The notes: generated by a model not told the origin, from the letters alone. A stretch of 64,000 nucleotides of DNA from Pontibacter liquoris (GCF_022758235.1 NZ_JALEBG010000001.1:1240001-1304000); one strand, 5' to 3'. Positions 49,677 to 58,698 are shown, counted from the stretch's first letter. Numbers and translations: made by a program.

Positions 49677-51580
49677 AAGACCTGTTACAATTTCTGAAAA
49701 CGGTAAAGCCTTTTAATATACTACCCGACGATGTGCTTCGGGGCGTGGCTGATCTGCTGGTGGAGGTGCGTTACACCAAAGACACTGCCATCTACCACCA
49801 GGAAGTAACCAAGATGAAAGGGGTGGACCTGATTGCCGAAGGCGAGTATGAGACCTTCTTTTATGACAGCGAGCAGAACAAGCGTGTACTGGATTATCAT
49901 ACCCGCGGTTACTGTTATGGTGGCGTATCGGTGTTGTTGAACCGCAAACGCTCCCTGCGCTCCGTGATCGCCAAAAAAGGAACCCTCGTTTATACTTTGC
50001 CCCGCCGCGACTTTCGGGCACTTTGCCAGGCGTACGAGGAGTTTTTCCACTTCTTCACAACCGAGTTTGGCAGGCGCATGATGGACGATGAGTATGCTCA
50101 TTTTGTGAAGCGCCCCACCGCCTTCGAGGAAAACTACATTGCCTCCGACCAGCTATACTCGCGCAAAATGGAGAGCGTGGCGTACCGCGAGCTGGTGACG
50201 TGCCCCGCCGATACGCCAGTGTATGAAGTAGCCCGCCTGATGGCCGAACACAGGGTAAGCTGCTCTTTTGTAACCGATGCCGGGCAAAAAGTGTTCGGCT
50301 ATGTTACGGATATCACCCTGCGCGATAATGTGGTGGCCCGCAAGGCGGATGTGAACGGGCCGGTGAGCGCCATCATGGATAATCCGGTCGTAGCCATAAA
50401 TACGCAGGCTTTTGTGTATGAGGCCATTCTGCTCATGTTCCATACTAAAACACGCTACCTTTTACTCGAAGAGAATGGGCAGTATATTGGCTTTACGAGC
50501 CGTAACAGGCTGCTGAGCGAGCAGGCCCAGTCGCCTTTCATGTTCATCCAGTCGGTAAAGCTGGCGCAATCTGTGGACGAGCTGCGTAGGAAGTGGCAGA
50601 AGGTGCCCGAAATCGTGTACCAGTTGCTCCACCGCGGAGTAAAGCCCGAGATCGTGAACCAGGTCATCACCACGGTTTCGGATACCATTGCGCTGAAAGT
50701 GATCGAAACAACACTGAACGAGATGGGCACCCCACCGGCAAAATTTGCCTTTATCGTATTAGGCAGTGAGGGCCGCCAGGAGCAGACCCTGAAAACCGAC
50801 CAGGACAACGCCATTATTTACGAGGACAAAGCAAACGAGCAGCGCGAGTTGGTGCGGGCGTATTTTCTGCGGTTTGCCGAACTGGTTTCCGAGCGGCTCG
50901 ATACAATTGGTTTCAGCTATTGCACCGGCGGCTACATGGCCAAAAATACCAAATGGACGCATTCGCTCTCGCATTGGAAACGCAACTACCAAAGCTGGAT
51001 GCAGGAGCCCGAACCGGCAACAGTGATGAAGTTTGCCGCCTTTTTCGATTGCCGCCTGATTTACGGAGAGCCCGTGATCATGGACGAGCTGCGCACCTTC
51101 CTGGACGAAGAGCTGCAGAAGCCGTTAGGCCGTTTTCTCTACCACATGGCCAACAACGCGCTGCAGTATGTGCCGCCGCTTACCTATTTTAAAAACATCC
51201 GCACCTTTACCAAAGACAAGCGCGATGTGTTCGATATTAAACGCGCCATGACGCCCATTGTGGACCTGGTGCGGGTGCACGCCCTTAAAAGCAGGATATT
51301 TAAAACCAACACCGGCGAGCGCCTGGTAGCTTTAAAAGACCTGGGCGTATTCACAGAAGTACAGTACCACGAGCTGATGCAGTCCTATTATTACCTGATG
51401 AGCATGCGCCTGAGGAAGCAGGCTACCCAGATTATACACGACAAGGTGGAGCCCGAAAACTACATCGATCTACAAAGTCTGACCAAAATTGAACAGGTAA
51501 CGCTGAAAGAGATCTTCAAGATCATTGCCGATTTCCAGACCAGCATGAAAGTGAAGTTCACCAACTCGCTCTTTGATTAA
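49673..51580 (+). CDS. cNMP-binding/CBS/DUF294 putative nucleotidyltransferase
   Basis: 635 residues from ATG 49673 (MKDLLQFLKT), inside the exonuclease stop. Domain order: cyclic-nucleotide-binding (about 10-130, with the LIAEGEYETFFYD strand), two CBS motifs (about 165-285, LMAEHRVSCSFVTDAGQKVFGYVTDITLRD and TRYLLLEENGQYIGFTSRN), then the DUF294 nucleotidyltransferase core (FIVLGSEGRQEQTLKTDQDN, the G-S-x-G-R...D-x-D type) and DUF294_C. It resembles the regulators found beside acetate or other transporters. It probably senses nucleotides and uridylylates or adenylylates a partner. Overlap with the exonuclease implies joint translation. Confidence 0.92.
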   Translation: MKDLLQFLKTVKPFNILPDDVLRGVADLLVEVRYTKDTAIYHQEVTKMKGVDLIAEGEYETFFYDSEQNKRVLDYHTRGYCYGGVSVLLNRKRSLRSVIAKKGTLVYTLPRRDFRALCQAYEEFFHFFTTEFGRRMMDDEYAHFVKRPTAFEENYIASDQLYSRKMESVAYRELVTCPADTPVYEVARLMAEHRVSCSFVTDAGQKVFGYVTDITLRDNVVARKADVNGPVSAIMDNPVVAINTQAFVYEAILLMFHTKTRYLLLEENGQYIGFTSRNRLLSEQAQSPFMFIQSVKLAQSVDELRRKWQKVPEIVYQLLHRGVKPEIVNQVITTVSDTIALKVIETTLNEMGTPPAKFAFIVLGSEGRQEQTLKTDQDNAIIYEDKANEQRELVRAYFLRFAELVSERLDTIGFSYCTGGYMAKNTKWTHSLSHWKRNYQSWMQEPEPATVMKFAAFFDCRLIYGEPVIMDELRTFLDEELQKPLGRFLYHMANNALQYVPPLTYFKNIRTFTKDKRDVFDIKRAMTPIVDLVRVHALKSRIFKTNTGERLVALKDLGVFTEVQYHELMQSYYYLMSMRLRKQATQIIHDKVEPENYIDLQSLTKIEQVTLKEIFKIIADFQTSMKVKFTNSLFD

Positions 51581-51665
51581 GTGCTTTGCCCGAATGCAGC
51601 AGAAGAAGAACGATGAGCAATATACTTTATAAAGCGGTAAAACAAACAGCGGCTGTCAAATCTAC

Positions 51666-52571
51666 ATGAGCAGCCTGATCCTTTTATTCGGGTGCCTGTT
51701 GCTGGGCATTATACTTCGGCGGATACCTGATTTTCCGCGAAACAGCGCGCTGGTGCTCAACCAGTTCATTATCTATGTGTCGATGCCTGCGCTGGCCTTG
51801 TACTTCATTCCCGAGATACACCTCAGCACAGAGGTTTTGCTGCCGGTAGCCGTAGCCTGGATTTGCTTTGCAGGGGCAGCGCTGTTGTTCTGGAGCCTGG
51901 GCACCCTTTTCGGATGGTCGCGGAAGCTCATCGGCTGCCTTATACTTACAGCGGGGCTGGGCAATACGTCCTTTATTGGATTTCCGGTCATAGAGGCGCT
52001 CTACGGCAAAGAAGGCCTACAAACGGCGCTGCTAGTCGATCAGCCCGGCTCGTTTATGGTGCTCTCCACGCTGGGCATCGGGCTGGCGGCCTATTTCTCG
52101 AAGGGGCAGACAGGCTCCAAAGAGATCCTGCGTCGCATCATTCGGTTTCCGCCTTTCCTGATGTTTGTGCTGGCCCTAAGTATAAACCTTGCGGGCTGGC
52201 ATTTTTCGGACGCGATGAAGGATGTTTTTCAGCGACTCGGAAGCACTGTTTCGCCGCTGGCGCTTGTTTCGGTGGGCATGCAACTCACGCTAGAGCGGCG
52301 CAGCAAACACTGGGGCTTCCTGGCGCTGGGCCTGACGTACCAGCTTCTGCTTGCCCCGCTGCTGATCTGGTTTTTATATGTAGTGGTGCTGGGGCAGCGG
52401 GGGCAGGTGGTGCAGATTTGTGTGGTGGAGGCCGCCATGGCCCCGATGATCACGGGCAGCATTGTGGCGGCTTCGTACAGCCTGAAACCGCGCCTGGCTA
52501 ACATGATGGTAGGCATCGGCATACCCGTTTCGCTGCTCACGCTGGCCATTTGGTACTGGCTTATAACATAA
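51666..52571 (+). CDS. AEC family transporter (auxin efflux carrier type)
   Basis: 301 residues with ten predicted membrane helices in two halves. The start MSSLILLFGCLLLGIILRRIP and the segments NQFIIYVSMPALAL, GLGNTSFIGFPVIEALYG and the late ASYSLKPRLANMMVGIGIPVS are typical of bacterial AEC permeases. Substrates of this family include malonate and malate; none can be named here. It follows the DUF294 gene by 85 bases on the same strand, and the DUF294 regulator may control it. Confidence 0.9.
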   Translation: MSSLILLFGCLLLGIILRRIPDFPRNSALVLNQFIIYVSMPALALYFIPEIHLSTEVLLPVAVAWICFAGAALLFWSLGTLFGWSRKLIGCLILTAGLGNTSFIGFPVIEALYGKEGLQTALLVDQPGSFMVLSTLGIGLAAYFSKGQTGSKEILRRIIRFPPFLMFVLALSINLAGWHFSDAMKDVFQRLGSTVSPLALVSVGMQLTLERRSKHWGFLALGLTYQLLLAPLLIWFLYVVVLGQRGQVVQICVVEAAMAPMITGSIVAASYSLKPRLANMMVGIGIPVSLLTLAIWYWLIT

Positions 52572-52838
52572 AGGGGATATCGTTTATCGTTGTTCGTTGC
52601 TCGGGAGATGGGGTGTTGAGGAGGGCCATTTGCATGGAACCGGGGTAACTGTTATACTTGAGCTATGCACAGTAATCCTTTGTGTTTGAGACGCAACATC
52701 CCTTTTATGTAGTCAATCCGCAGATTTGCGCCAGAAGTATAGCCCAACAGCCACGCTTTCTAAGACCCGGAGCATAGGAACCCAACTAAAAGCTAATTTA
52801 CTGCTCCTCACACCGAACGAAAAACGCACAACGAAAGC

Positions 52839-53468
52839 CTACTCCTCGTACACATCGAGCTTTATTTTCTCGATGAGCAGGTAATTTTTGAACTGGTGAA
52901 TAAGGCGGTCCATTTCTTTTTCCTTAGTTTGCAGGGCTTCCATTTCCTCGTCTGATGTTTGCAGCACCGGGCGTAGGCGGTCCAGGCTGTCATGCAGCTG
53001 CCCAATAGCCGCCTCAGTATGGCGGCGGATTTCCTCGTTGGGTTCCTGTTGCACGCCTTGCTCCAGTTCGTGGATATACATCTCCAGGAACGATGTCATA
53101 TGCCAGGGATTGTTAGGCTTGTTCCAGGTAAAGGTGGTATTGCAGCGGCGGCAACGGTAGGTGTTGCTCTTCCAGCCATGCTCATTTGTGGCCACACCCG
53201 TTTTCTTCAGCATATCGGCTTTGCCGCATTTGGGGCACTGCGCATTGTCTTCAATTAATTTCTGTAGCCGCTCGCGCTTATCAAGGATGGCTAAACGGTT
53301 TTGCGCGTGGGTATAGAGCTGCGTTTCCAGGTTCTGGCAGGCGTTGGTCAGCTGTTCGTGCTCCTGGCTCAGTGTGCCGGTTTCCATTAGCAGGGCCGCA
53401 CGCTTGCTAAAAAAGCGGATTAGCTTGATCAGTTCTCTCTCGTTTGCCTTCAGTGCAGCGTCGTTCAT
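52839..53468 (-). CDS. Coiled-coil protein with central zinc ribbon
   Basis: 209 residues. Two coiled-coil arms (about 1-70 and 125-209) flank a zinc ribbon: CPKCGKADML and YRCRRCNTTF (two C-x2-C pairs separated by about 25 residues). The ribbon begins after QKLIEDNAQ and ends at FTWNKPNNPW. This shape occurs in adaptor or DNA/RNA-binding proteins, but I do not recognise a named family. Cytoplasmic, no signal peptide. Stands alone; the repeat-rich spacer at 53511-53755 lies upstream. Confidence 0.72.
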   Translation of the reverse strand: MNDAALKANERELIKLIRFFSKRAALLMETGTLSQEHEQLTNACQNLETQLYTHAQNRLAILDKRERLQKLIEDNAQCPKCGKADMLKKTGVATNEHGWKSNTYRCRRCNTTFTWNKPNNPWHMTSFLEMYIHELEQGVQQEPNEEIRRHTEAAIGQLHDSLDRLRPVLQTSDEEMEALQTKEKEMDRLIHQFKNYLLIEKIKLDVYEE

Positions 53469-53510
53469 GTGGGATTTTTACTTTATACAAAGGAAAAGGA
53501 AAAAGTTGGG

Positions 53511-53755
53511 AAGATAAAGAAGTTGGAAAGTTGAGAAGTTAGAAACTTAGAAAGTTAAAAAATTAGAGAGTTTTCGGGTGCACCTAAAATTAGTTAACTG
53601 CGCCTGCTGGTTTGTGAGTCTTGTGTAAGGAAAGTCTTACTAACCTTTTGCGCTCTGTCATACTTTCTCATCCAGTGGTAACTCTTTCCTTTCAACCTTC
53701 CTCCATTTTACTTTCTACCTTTTTAACTCTTTAACTTTCTAACTTCTCTCCCTCA
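53511..53755. repeat. AGTT/AACT low-complexity inverted repeat in a spacer
   Basis: From 53511 to 53574 there is a degenerate run built of GAAGTTAGAAA-like units; from 53700 to 53755 the reverse-complementary version (TTTAACTTTCTAACTTC) occurs. The two are separated by about 125 bases and could fold into an imperfect stem. The second includes the stop codon of the HemJ gene. Similar simple repeats are found in other spacers of this type of genome; nature unknown. Confidence 0.6.
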
Positions 53756-54269
53756 CCCGCTTGTAGATGCGGATGGCCAGCATTAGGATAGCAGCGAACA
53801 GGATGAGCCCCAGAATGCCCCACAGCATACTGAGTGAGCTTTTGAGCACCACCAGGAACACAATGCTGATGAGGAAAAGCGTGGCCACCTCATTCCAGAT
53901 GCGCAGCTGGTTGGCGCTATACCGCAGGATGCCCAGTTGCTGCTGTTTAAAGATCCGGTGGCAAAGGAAATGGTATACATACAGGCCCGCCACAAAGCAA
54001 AGCTTCCAGACGAGCCAGCCGGGCACGGAACCATACAGGTACAGCATTGTGAGCCCGAAAATGAGCGTCAGCAGGGCAGAGGGCCATGTAATGCCGTACC
54101 ACAGGCGCTTTTGCATCAAGGCCAGCTGCCTTTGCAGGATGCTTCGTTCCGGCTCCGGCTTTTCGGCAGCTTCGGCAAAGTATATAAAAAGGCGCACAAT
54201 GTAGAAGAGGCCGGCAAACCAGGTCACTACAAAAATAATGTGCAGCGCTTTTACGTAAAAAAAGCTCAT
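53739..54269 (-). CDS. hemJ: HemJ-type protoporphyrinogen oxidase (CopD/UPF0093 family)
   Basis: 176 residues from ATG 54269 (MSFFYVKALHI); the longer frame upstream is rejected. Four membrane helices: YVKALHIIFVVTWFAGLFYIVRLFIY with conserved His and Arg, then WPSALLTLIFGLTMLYL, GWLVWKLCFVAGLYVYHFL with the conserved Lys and His, and a C-terminal pair of helices. These match HemJ, the oxygen-independent protoporphyrinogen IX oxidase analogue of the heme pathway. No other heme gene is adjacent. The stop codon lies inside the low-complexity repeat. Confidence 0.8.
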   Translation of the reverse strand: MSFFYVKALHIIFVVTWFAGLFYIVRLFIYFAEAAEKPEPERSILQRQLALMQKRLWYGITWPSALLTLIFGLTMLYLYGSVPGWLVWKLCFVAGLYVYHFLCHRIFKQQQLGILRYSANQLRIWNEVATLFLISIVFLVVLKSSLSMLWGILGLILFAAILMLAIRIYKRVRERS

Positions 54270-54597
54270 ATCATACAGGTATGGATCTGCCTGTAAAGGT
54301 AGGGCGATTTGAGGAATTGTTGCATCGTAAAAGGGCAGAATATACCGGCAGCCCAAGCCTTTGTACCTGCGTCATCCATTTCCCCTTCAATACACCGGAC
54401 CTAAGTAGTGCATTTTTTATTGCAGCGGCGCGTTATACCTGGCGTGCAGCTGCAAGCACCGGCCTTGCTTTATACTTCCTTCGAGGAGAGATCATCCGGT
54501 CCGCCCGGCTTTTCTTAGCTCTGGCTAAACTGGTGCGGTTTGTTTTCGAAAGATTTGTAACTTCACATAACCGGCTGCTGACAGCGGGTTTAAATTT
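54270..54597. other. Divergent spacer
   Basis: 328 bases between hemJ and the D-threonine aldolase-like gene, with a TATACTT heptamer near 54472. It should hold both promoters; no exact TAnnTTTG site was found on either strand, and no supported gene. Confidence 0.45.
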
Positions 54598-55716
54598 ATG
54601 AAGATAACGACGCCTACATTACTTTTAGATAAGGAAAAATGCCTGCGCAACATCCGCAGGATGGTGGAGAAAGCGAGCGAAAATAATGTCCGGCTTAGAC
54701 CACATTTCAAAACGCATCAGTCGGTGCAGGTGGGCGAGTGGTTCCGCGACATGGGCGTGAAGGCAATTACGGTCTCGTCGGTGCGCATGGCCGCCTACTT
54801 TGCCCGCTATGGCTGGAACGACATTCTGGTGGCTTTCCCGGCCAATGTGCTTGAAATTGCCCACATCAATCAACTGGCCTCGCGCATACAGCTGCACCTG
54901 TTGGCAGTGAACATCGAAACTGTAGACTTGTTAGCTTCCTTGCTCCAACACCCGGTTAACCTGTGGGTGAAGATCGATGCCGGTTACCGCCGCACGGGCA
55001 TTCTGCCCAACGACCACACCACGCTCGACAGCATACTGGAGAAAATAAAACAAAGCGACAAGCTGCACTTCCAGGGATTTGTGGTGCACGACGGCCATAC
55101 CTATAAGCAAACTGATACCGAGGCGATCCGGACCATTCATGCTACCTCCGTTTACCAGCTGCAACTACTTCGCGACAGGTATAAAAGCCAGTTTCCGGGT
55201 TTGCAGCTCTCCATCGGCGACACGCCTTCGTGCAGCATTGTCGAAGACCTGGGAGGGGTGAATGAGATCCGGCCAGGGAATTTCGTGTTTTATGACCTTA
55301 CCCAGCAACGCATCGGCTCCTGCTCTTTCGATGAGATTGCCGTCTGTATGGCCTGCCCGGTTGTAGCCAAACATGCTGATAGAAGTGAGCTTATCCTATA
55401 CGGCGGCAGTGTGCATTTCTCTAAAGACAGCCTTCCCTCGGAAACCGGCTCCGTGATTTACGGCCGTATGGTGGAGCTGAACGGCAAAGGCTGGACCCAA
55501 CCGGTAGAAGGACTGGAACTGGTGTCGCTTTCGCAGGAACACAGCATTGTGAAAGCCAGCCCGGAGCAGTTCGCCAAATACAATATCGGTGATCTGATGT
55601 TTGTGCTGCCGGTGCATTCCTGCCTCACCGCCGACCTTATGCGGGGCTACCTGACGCTGGAAGGCGAGCGGCTGGAGCATTTATCAGGCGTGGGACAACT
55701 GGCTGTGCTTTTATAA
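54598..55716 (+). CDS. D-TA family PLP-dependent enzyme (D-threonine aldolase/dehydratase-like)
   Basis: 372 residues. The fold-type III PLP domain (alanine-racemase N-terminal barrel) has TPTLLLDKEKC and the Schiff-base lysine in RPHFKTHQSV; later VKIDAGYRRTGI and SIGDTPSC. The C-terminal domain ends VLPVHSCLTADLM, where the His and Cys/Asp bind the divalent metal in DSD1-type D-threonine aldolase and D-serine dehydratase. Which D-amino acid is used cannot be stated. It overlaps the GH25 gene by one base (TAATG), so cell-wall or D-amino-acid recycling is a plausible context. Confidence 0.92.
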   Translation: MKITTPTLLLDKEKCLRNIRRMVEKASENNVRLRPHFKTHQSVQVGEWFRDMGVKAITVSSVRMAAYFARYGWNDILVAFPANVLEIAHINQLASRIQLHLLAVNIETVDLLASLLQHPVNLWVKIDAGYRRTGILPNDHTTLDSILEKIKQSDKLHFQGFVVHDGHTYKQTDTEAIRTIHATSVYQLQLLRDRYKSQFPGLQLSIGDTPSCSIVEDLGGVNEIRPGNFVFYDLTQQRIGSCSFDEIAVCMACPVVAKHADRSELILYGGSVHFSKDSLPSETGSVIYGRMVELNGKGWTQPVEGLELVSLSQEHSIVKASPEQFAKYNIGDLMFVLPVHSCLTADLMRGYLTLEGERLEHLSGVGQLAVLL

Positions 55717-56612
55717 TGGCGGCACCGAAAAAGCACAAGCTCCATGGTCCTGCCGATGCGGCAGACGATGCCTGGGAAAAGATACAGGCAGCTACGCCTA
55801 AGTATAAAACGCCGCAGAGCAAACTCTATAAAGCGCCGCCGGCGAAGCGTATTTCCACGGCCGCGCCCAAACGAAAAAAGAAGAAGCCCAAGGGCGGCTC
55901 CCCGCTGTTGTTCCGGGTAGGGGCCGCGGCGCTGGTGCTGCTGGTGTTACTGGTGCTCTACGTAGAGCTTTTTGTAGAAAAGCGCAAAGTAGTATGGCCC
56001 GACGGGTACAGCGTGTATGGAGTGGATGTATCCAAATACCAAAAGGATATTGACTGGCAGAAAGTGCGCGCCAACGAAATTTCATTTGCTTTTGTGAAAG
56101 CAACGGAAGGCGCCTCGCTGCAGGATAACCTTTTTAAGCAGAACTGGGAAGAAGCGCGGCAGGCAGGCATACTGTGCGGGGCGTACCACTTTTACCGGCC
56201 CCACGTGGCTCCGCTGGTGCAGGCCCGCAACTTTATTTCGTTGGTAGAGCTGCAGCCTGGCGATCTGCCGCCGGTGCTGGACATCGAAGTGCGGGGGCGC
56301 AAACCAGAAGCGCAGTTCCGCAAAGACCTGCAGGTATGGCTCCGGGAAGTAGAGGAAGCTTACAACACCAAGCCAATCATTTACACCAACTATACTTTCT
56401 ACAAAGATTACCTGGCCGGCCACTTCGACGATTACCACCTCTGGATAGCCCATTATAAAGTGCCCAAGTTAAGAATTGAGAAGACCTCAGATCTGAAGCT
56501 GGCTTTCTGGCAGCACACCGACGGCGGCGCGATAGAGGGTATAGAGGGCGACGTGGATTGCAATGTGTTTTATGGCAGCATGCGCGACCTGAAAAGCGTT
56601 TGCGTGCAGTAG
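55716..56612 (+). CDS. GH25 muramidase (lysozyme), membrane-anchored
   Basis: 298 residues. A basic cytoplasmic N-terminus (KRISTAAPKRKKKKPK) is followed by a single membrane helix (about 67-88) and the GH25 domain: YGVDVSKYQKDIDW with the catalytic-site Asp, FAFVKATEG, LCGAYHFYRP, PPVLDIEV with the catalytic Glu, and the WQHTDGG, DVDCNVF end. It hydrolyses the MurNAc-GlcNAc bond of peptidoglycan; orientation should be periplasmic. It is translationally coupled to the D-threonine aldolase-like gene and ended by a bidirectional terminator. Confidence 0.92.
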   Translation: MAAPKKHKLHGPADAADDAWEKIQAATPKYKTPQSKLYKAPPAKRISTAAPKRKKKKPKGGSPLLFRVGAAALVLLVLLVLYVELFVEKRKVVWPDGYSVYGVDVSKYQKDIDWQKVRANEISFAFVKATEGASLQDNLFKQNWEEARQAGILCGAYHFYRPHVAPLVQARNFISLVELQPGDLPPVLDIEVRGRKPEAQFRKDLQVWLREVEEAYNTKPIIYTNYTFYKDYLAGHFDDYHLWIAHYKVPKLRIEKTSDLKLAFWQHTDGGAIEGIEGDVDCNVFYGSMRDLKSVCVQ

Positions 56613-56628
56613 TAGCTCAGCCCAGACA

Positions 56629-56669
56629 TAAAAAGAGCGGAACCCTTTGCCGGGTTCCGCTCTTTTTTA
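56629..56669. terminator. Bidirectional intrinsic terminator
   Basis: The arms AAAAAGAGCGGAACCC and GGGTTCCGCTCTTTTT (16 bp, perfect) enclose TTTGCC. A and T tracts give U-runs on both strands. It lies between the convergent GH25 gene and the disordered-protein gene. Confidence 0.9.
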
Positions 56670-56682
56670 AGGGTTTTAAGTA

Positions 56683-57489
56683 TTAACGATAGAAGCGATC
56701 AGTGTCCCGATCACTCCGGTCCCGGCGGTCATAGTTTCGGTCGAAAGTGCGCCCCTGGTTGCTGCTCTGGATATAGTCGCTGTCAGAGGAGCCACCCCGT
56801 GAAAAGCTGCCTCGGCCCGAAGGGTCGTTATAGCGACTGCCTTCCTGGTATCGTCCGCGGTTATACATGGTGCCCATACCCGAACGGCCCTGTCCCATCA
56901 TGCCGCGGTTCTCGCCGCCACTGGTTCTGTCGTAGCCACTACCCATGTAGTTGCCCCTGGAGCCGCCGCCAAAGCTGTGAGTATTGTAATCATCATCCCG
57001 GTCGGAGGAATAGCGGCCCTGGCTGCTGCCCTGGTAGCCGCGCGACGAGTCGCGGTCATACATATCGCGGTTGCCTTCGTTAGCACGCATGCCCCTGTCA
57101 TTGCCACGGCCATAGCGGTCGTTGTCGGTATCGTAGCTGCCCCGGCTGCCCATGCCACTGTAGTAGTCATAGCCACTGCTGTCGTTTTGCTGCAGCGGGT
57201 GCTGGCCGCCTCTGGAAGTGCCAAAGCCCTGGGCTCCCCCATAGCTTCCCATGTTGCCAAAGTTGCGGGAGGTGCTGTAGGTGTCTTCGTTCATGCTGCG
57301 GTTTGCTACATTGCGCGGGCGGTCCATATCATGCTGCCTGTAGGAATCGCCGTAGCGCTCGCTATCATAGCCGCCACGTGACTGGCCGGAACGGTACGAA
57401 CTGTCCTCCTCGGGATGGCGGTAACGCTCTGAACGATGCGTTTGAAAATTGCCGGAATAGTCGTTGTAATCTGATTGGTTTCTGTCCAT
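56683..57489 (-). CDS. Low-complexity Tyr/Arg/Gly/Ser-rich disordered protein 3
   Basis: 268 residues, no Lys or Cys, one Ile, one Leu and one Val; Arg, Tyr, Gly, Ser, Asp and Asn make up nearly all. The N-terminal third is charged (HRSERYRHPEEDSSYR, DMDRPRNVANRS), the middle and end are SYGGAQGFGTSRGG-, DSSGYDYYSGMGSRG- and RGNYMGSGYDRTSGG-type, and the tail is RRDRSDRDTDRFYR. The plan equals that of the two genes at 11956-13424, so it is a dispersed paralogue. No signal peptide. It converges on the GH25 gene across a terminator. Tyr and Arg as alternating sticky residues in a Gly/Ser/Asn matrix suggests phase separation; function unproven. Confidence 0.75.
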   Translation of the reverse strand: MDRNQSDYNDYSGNFQTHRSERYRHPEEDSSYRSGQSRGGYDSERYGDSYRQHDMDRPRNVANRSMNEDTYSTSRNFGNMGSYGGAQGFGTSRGGQHPLQQNDSSGYDYYSGMGSRGSYDTDNDRYGRGNDRGMRANEGNRDMYDRDSSRGYQGSSQGRYSSDRDDDYNTHSFGGGSRGNYMGSGYDRTSGGENRGMMGQGRSGMGTMYNRGRYQEGSRYNDPSGRGSFSRGGSSDSDYIQSSNQGRTFDRNYDRRDRSDRDTDRFYR

Positions 57490-57856
57490 AGCTTTCTTAG
57501 TAGTTAGAGAGGTTTACAAATATGTTCTATACTATAGTTTAACGAAAGGGAAAAGGAGGGGTTAAGTAAAACCGGATATAACAGCAGGGGAGCCAGGGTT
57601 GCCCAACGTAGGTGGCAAACTGCATGCCCCTTTCCGGCAAAGCAGGCAACCTCATCTTTAAAGTATAGCCTGCATAAAAAGACTACAATTTAAAAGGATC
57701 ATACCTTGCCGGGGCGTGGCTGGCTTGCTATGCAATTAGCGCTGCTACGCTATTTTCAGACAACTTATGGCGCTGTAAACGAGTAAAAGCATCTACTTTG
57801 GGAGTGATGGGTGAAGTGCAAATTATACTTCTGGTTTTGCCCGCTAGGCCCGCAGG
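57490..57856. other. Divergent spacer
   Basis: 367 bases between the disordered-protein gene and the nucleotidyltransferase gene, with heptamers at about 57660 and 57825. No supported gene, and no exact TAnnTTTG element for either direction. Confidence 0.45.
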
Positions 57857-57886
57857 ATGTTTAAAAGGCTATTTGCAACAGGATAT

Positions 57887-58696
57887 ATGGCGAAAGAAGA
57901 AAAGGTGATAGAGCTAAATAAGAAGGAGAAAGTGGTGGATACGAAAGAGGAAGGCAATAAAAAGGACGATACCCGTAAAAAAGCGGCGGATGAGTTTTAT
58001 GAAAGTGCGCTCAATCTTCTGGCCCAGTCCAAAACGGATTTCCTGGTAGGTGGCGGTTTTGCCCTGCGCCTGTATACGGGCCTGATGCGCGATACCAAAG
58101 ACCTGGATGTTTTCTGCAAATCAGGCGATTGCCCCCGCATCATGAAATGGTTTAATGAGCAGGGTTACCAGACAGAAATGACCGACCCGCGCTGGCTTGC
58201 CAAAGCCATCATCGGCGACAACTTTGTAGATGTGATCTTCAACAACCCGGGCAACCATTGTGCGGTGAGCGACAGCTGGCTGGAGCGCTCAGTGAAAGGG
58301 GAGCTCTTTGGGGTGAAGGTCCGCTACATTCCGGCGGAGGCCCTGATCTGGTCGAAGTTGTATGTGCAGAACCGGGAGCGCTACGATGGCGGCGATATCA
58401 ACCACATTATACTGCGCTGGGGCGATAAACTGGATTGGAAATGGCTCTGGCGGCACATGGAGCAGCACTGGCAGCTTTTGTTAGCCCAGCTGCTGTCGTT
58501 CCAGTTCGTTTACCCATCCGACCGCGATCTGATTCCCCGCTGGCTTTTTGACGAGCTGCTCAAGCGGGCGCACGAGCAGTTTGACCTGCCCACCCCAACG
58601 GACAAGATCTGCCTGGGCCCCCTGATCGATCAGACCCAATATGCAACCGATATCACAGAATGGAATTATAAGGTCGTGACCATGCGATCCGTTTAA
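57887..58696 (+). CDS. Nucleotidyltransferase-fold family protein
   Basis: 269 residues from ATG 57887 (MAKEEKVIEL), with ATG 57857 ten codons upstream as an alternative. After a charged, Lys/Glu-rich N-terminus (about 1-40) comes a nucleotidyltransferase core: DFLVGGGFALRLYTGLMRDTKDLDVFC, that is GG-x-A followed by D-x-D. VDVIF provides the third carboxylate. The remainder is helical with W-rich segments (LDWKWLWRHMEQHW). It resembles the stand-alone nucleotidyltransferases of the MNT/AbiEii superfamily. It ends two bases before a metallophosphoesterase, suggesting a make-and-remove pair acting on one nucleotide or protein modification. Confidence 0.82.
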   Translation: MAKEEKVIELNKKEKVVDTKEEGNKKDDTRKKAADEFYESALNLLAQSKTDFLVGGGFALRLYTGLMRDTKDLDVFCKSGDCPRIMKWFNEQGYQTEMTDPRWLAKAIIGDNFVDVIFNNPGNHCAVSDSWLERSVKGELFGVKVRYIPAEALIWSKLYVQNRERYDGGDINHIILRWGDKLDWKWLWRHMEQHWQLLLAQLLSFQFVYPSDRDLIPRWLFDELLKRAHEQFDLPTPTDKICLGPLIDQTQYATDITEWNYKVVTMRSV

Positions 58697-58698
58697 CT

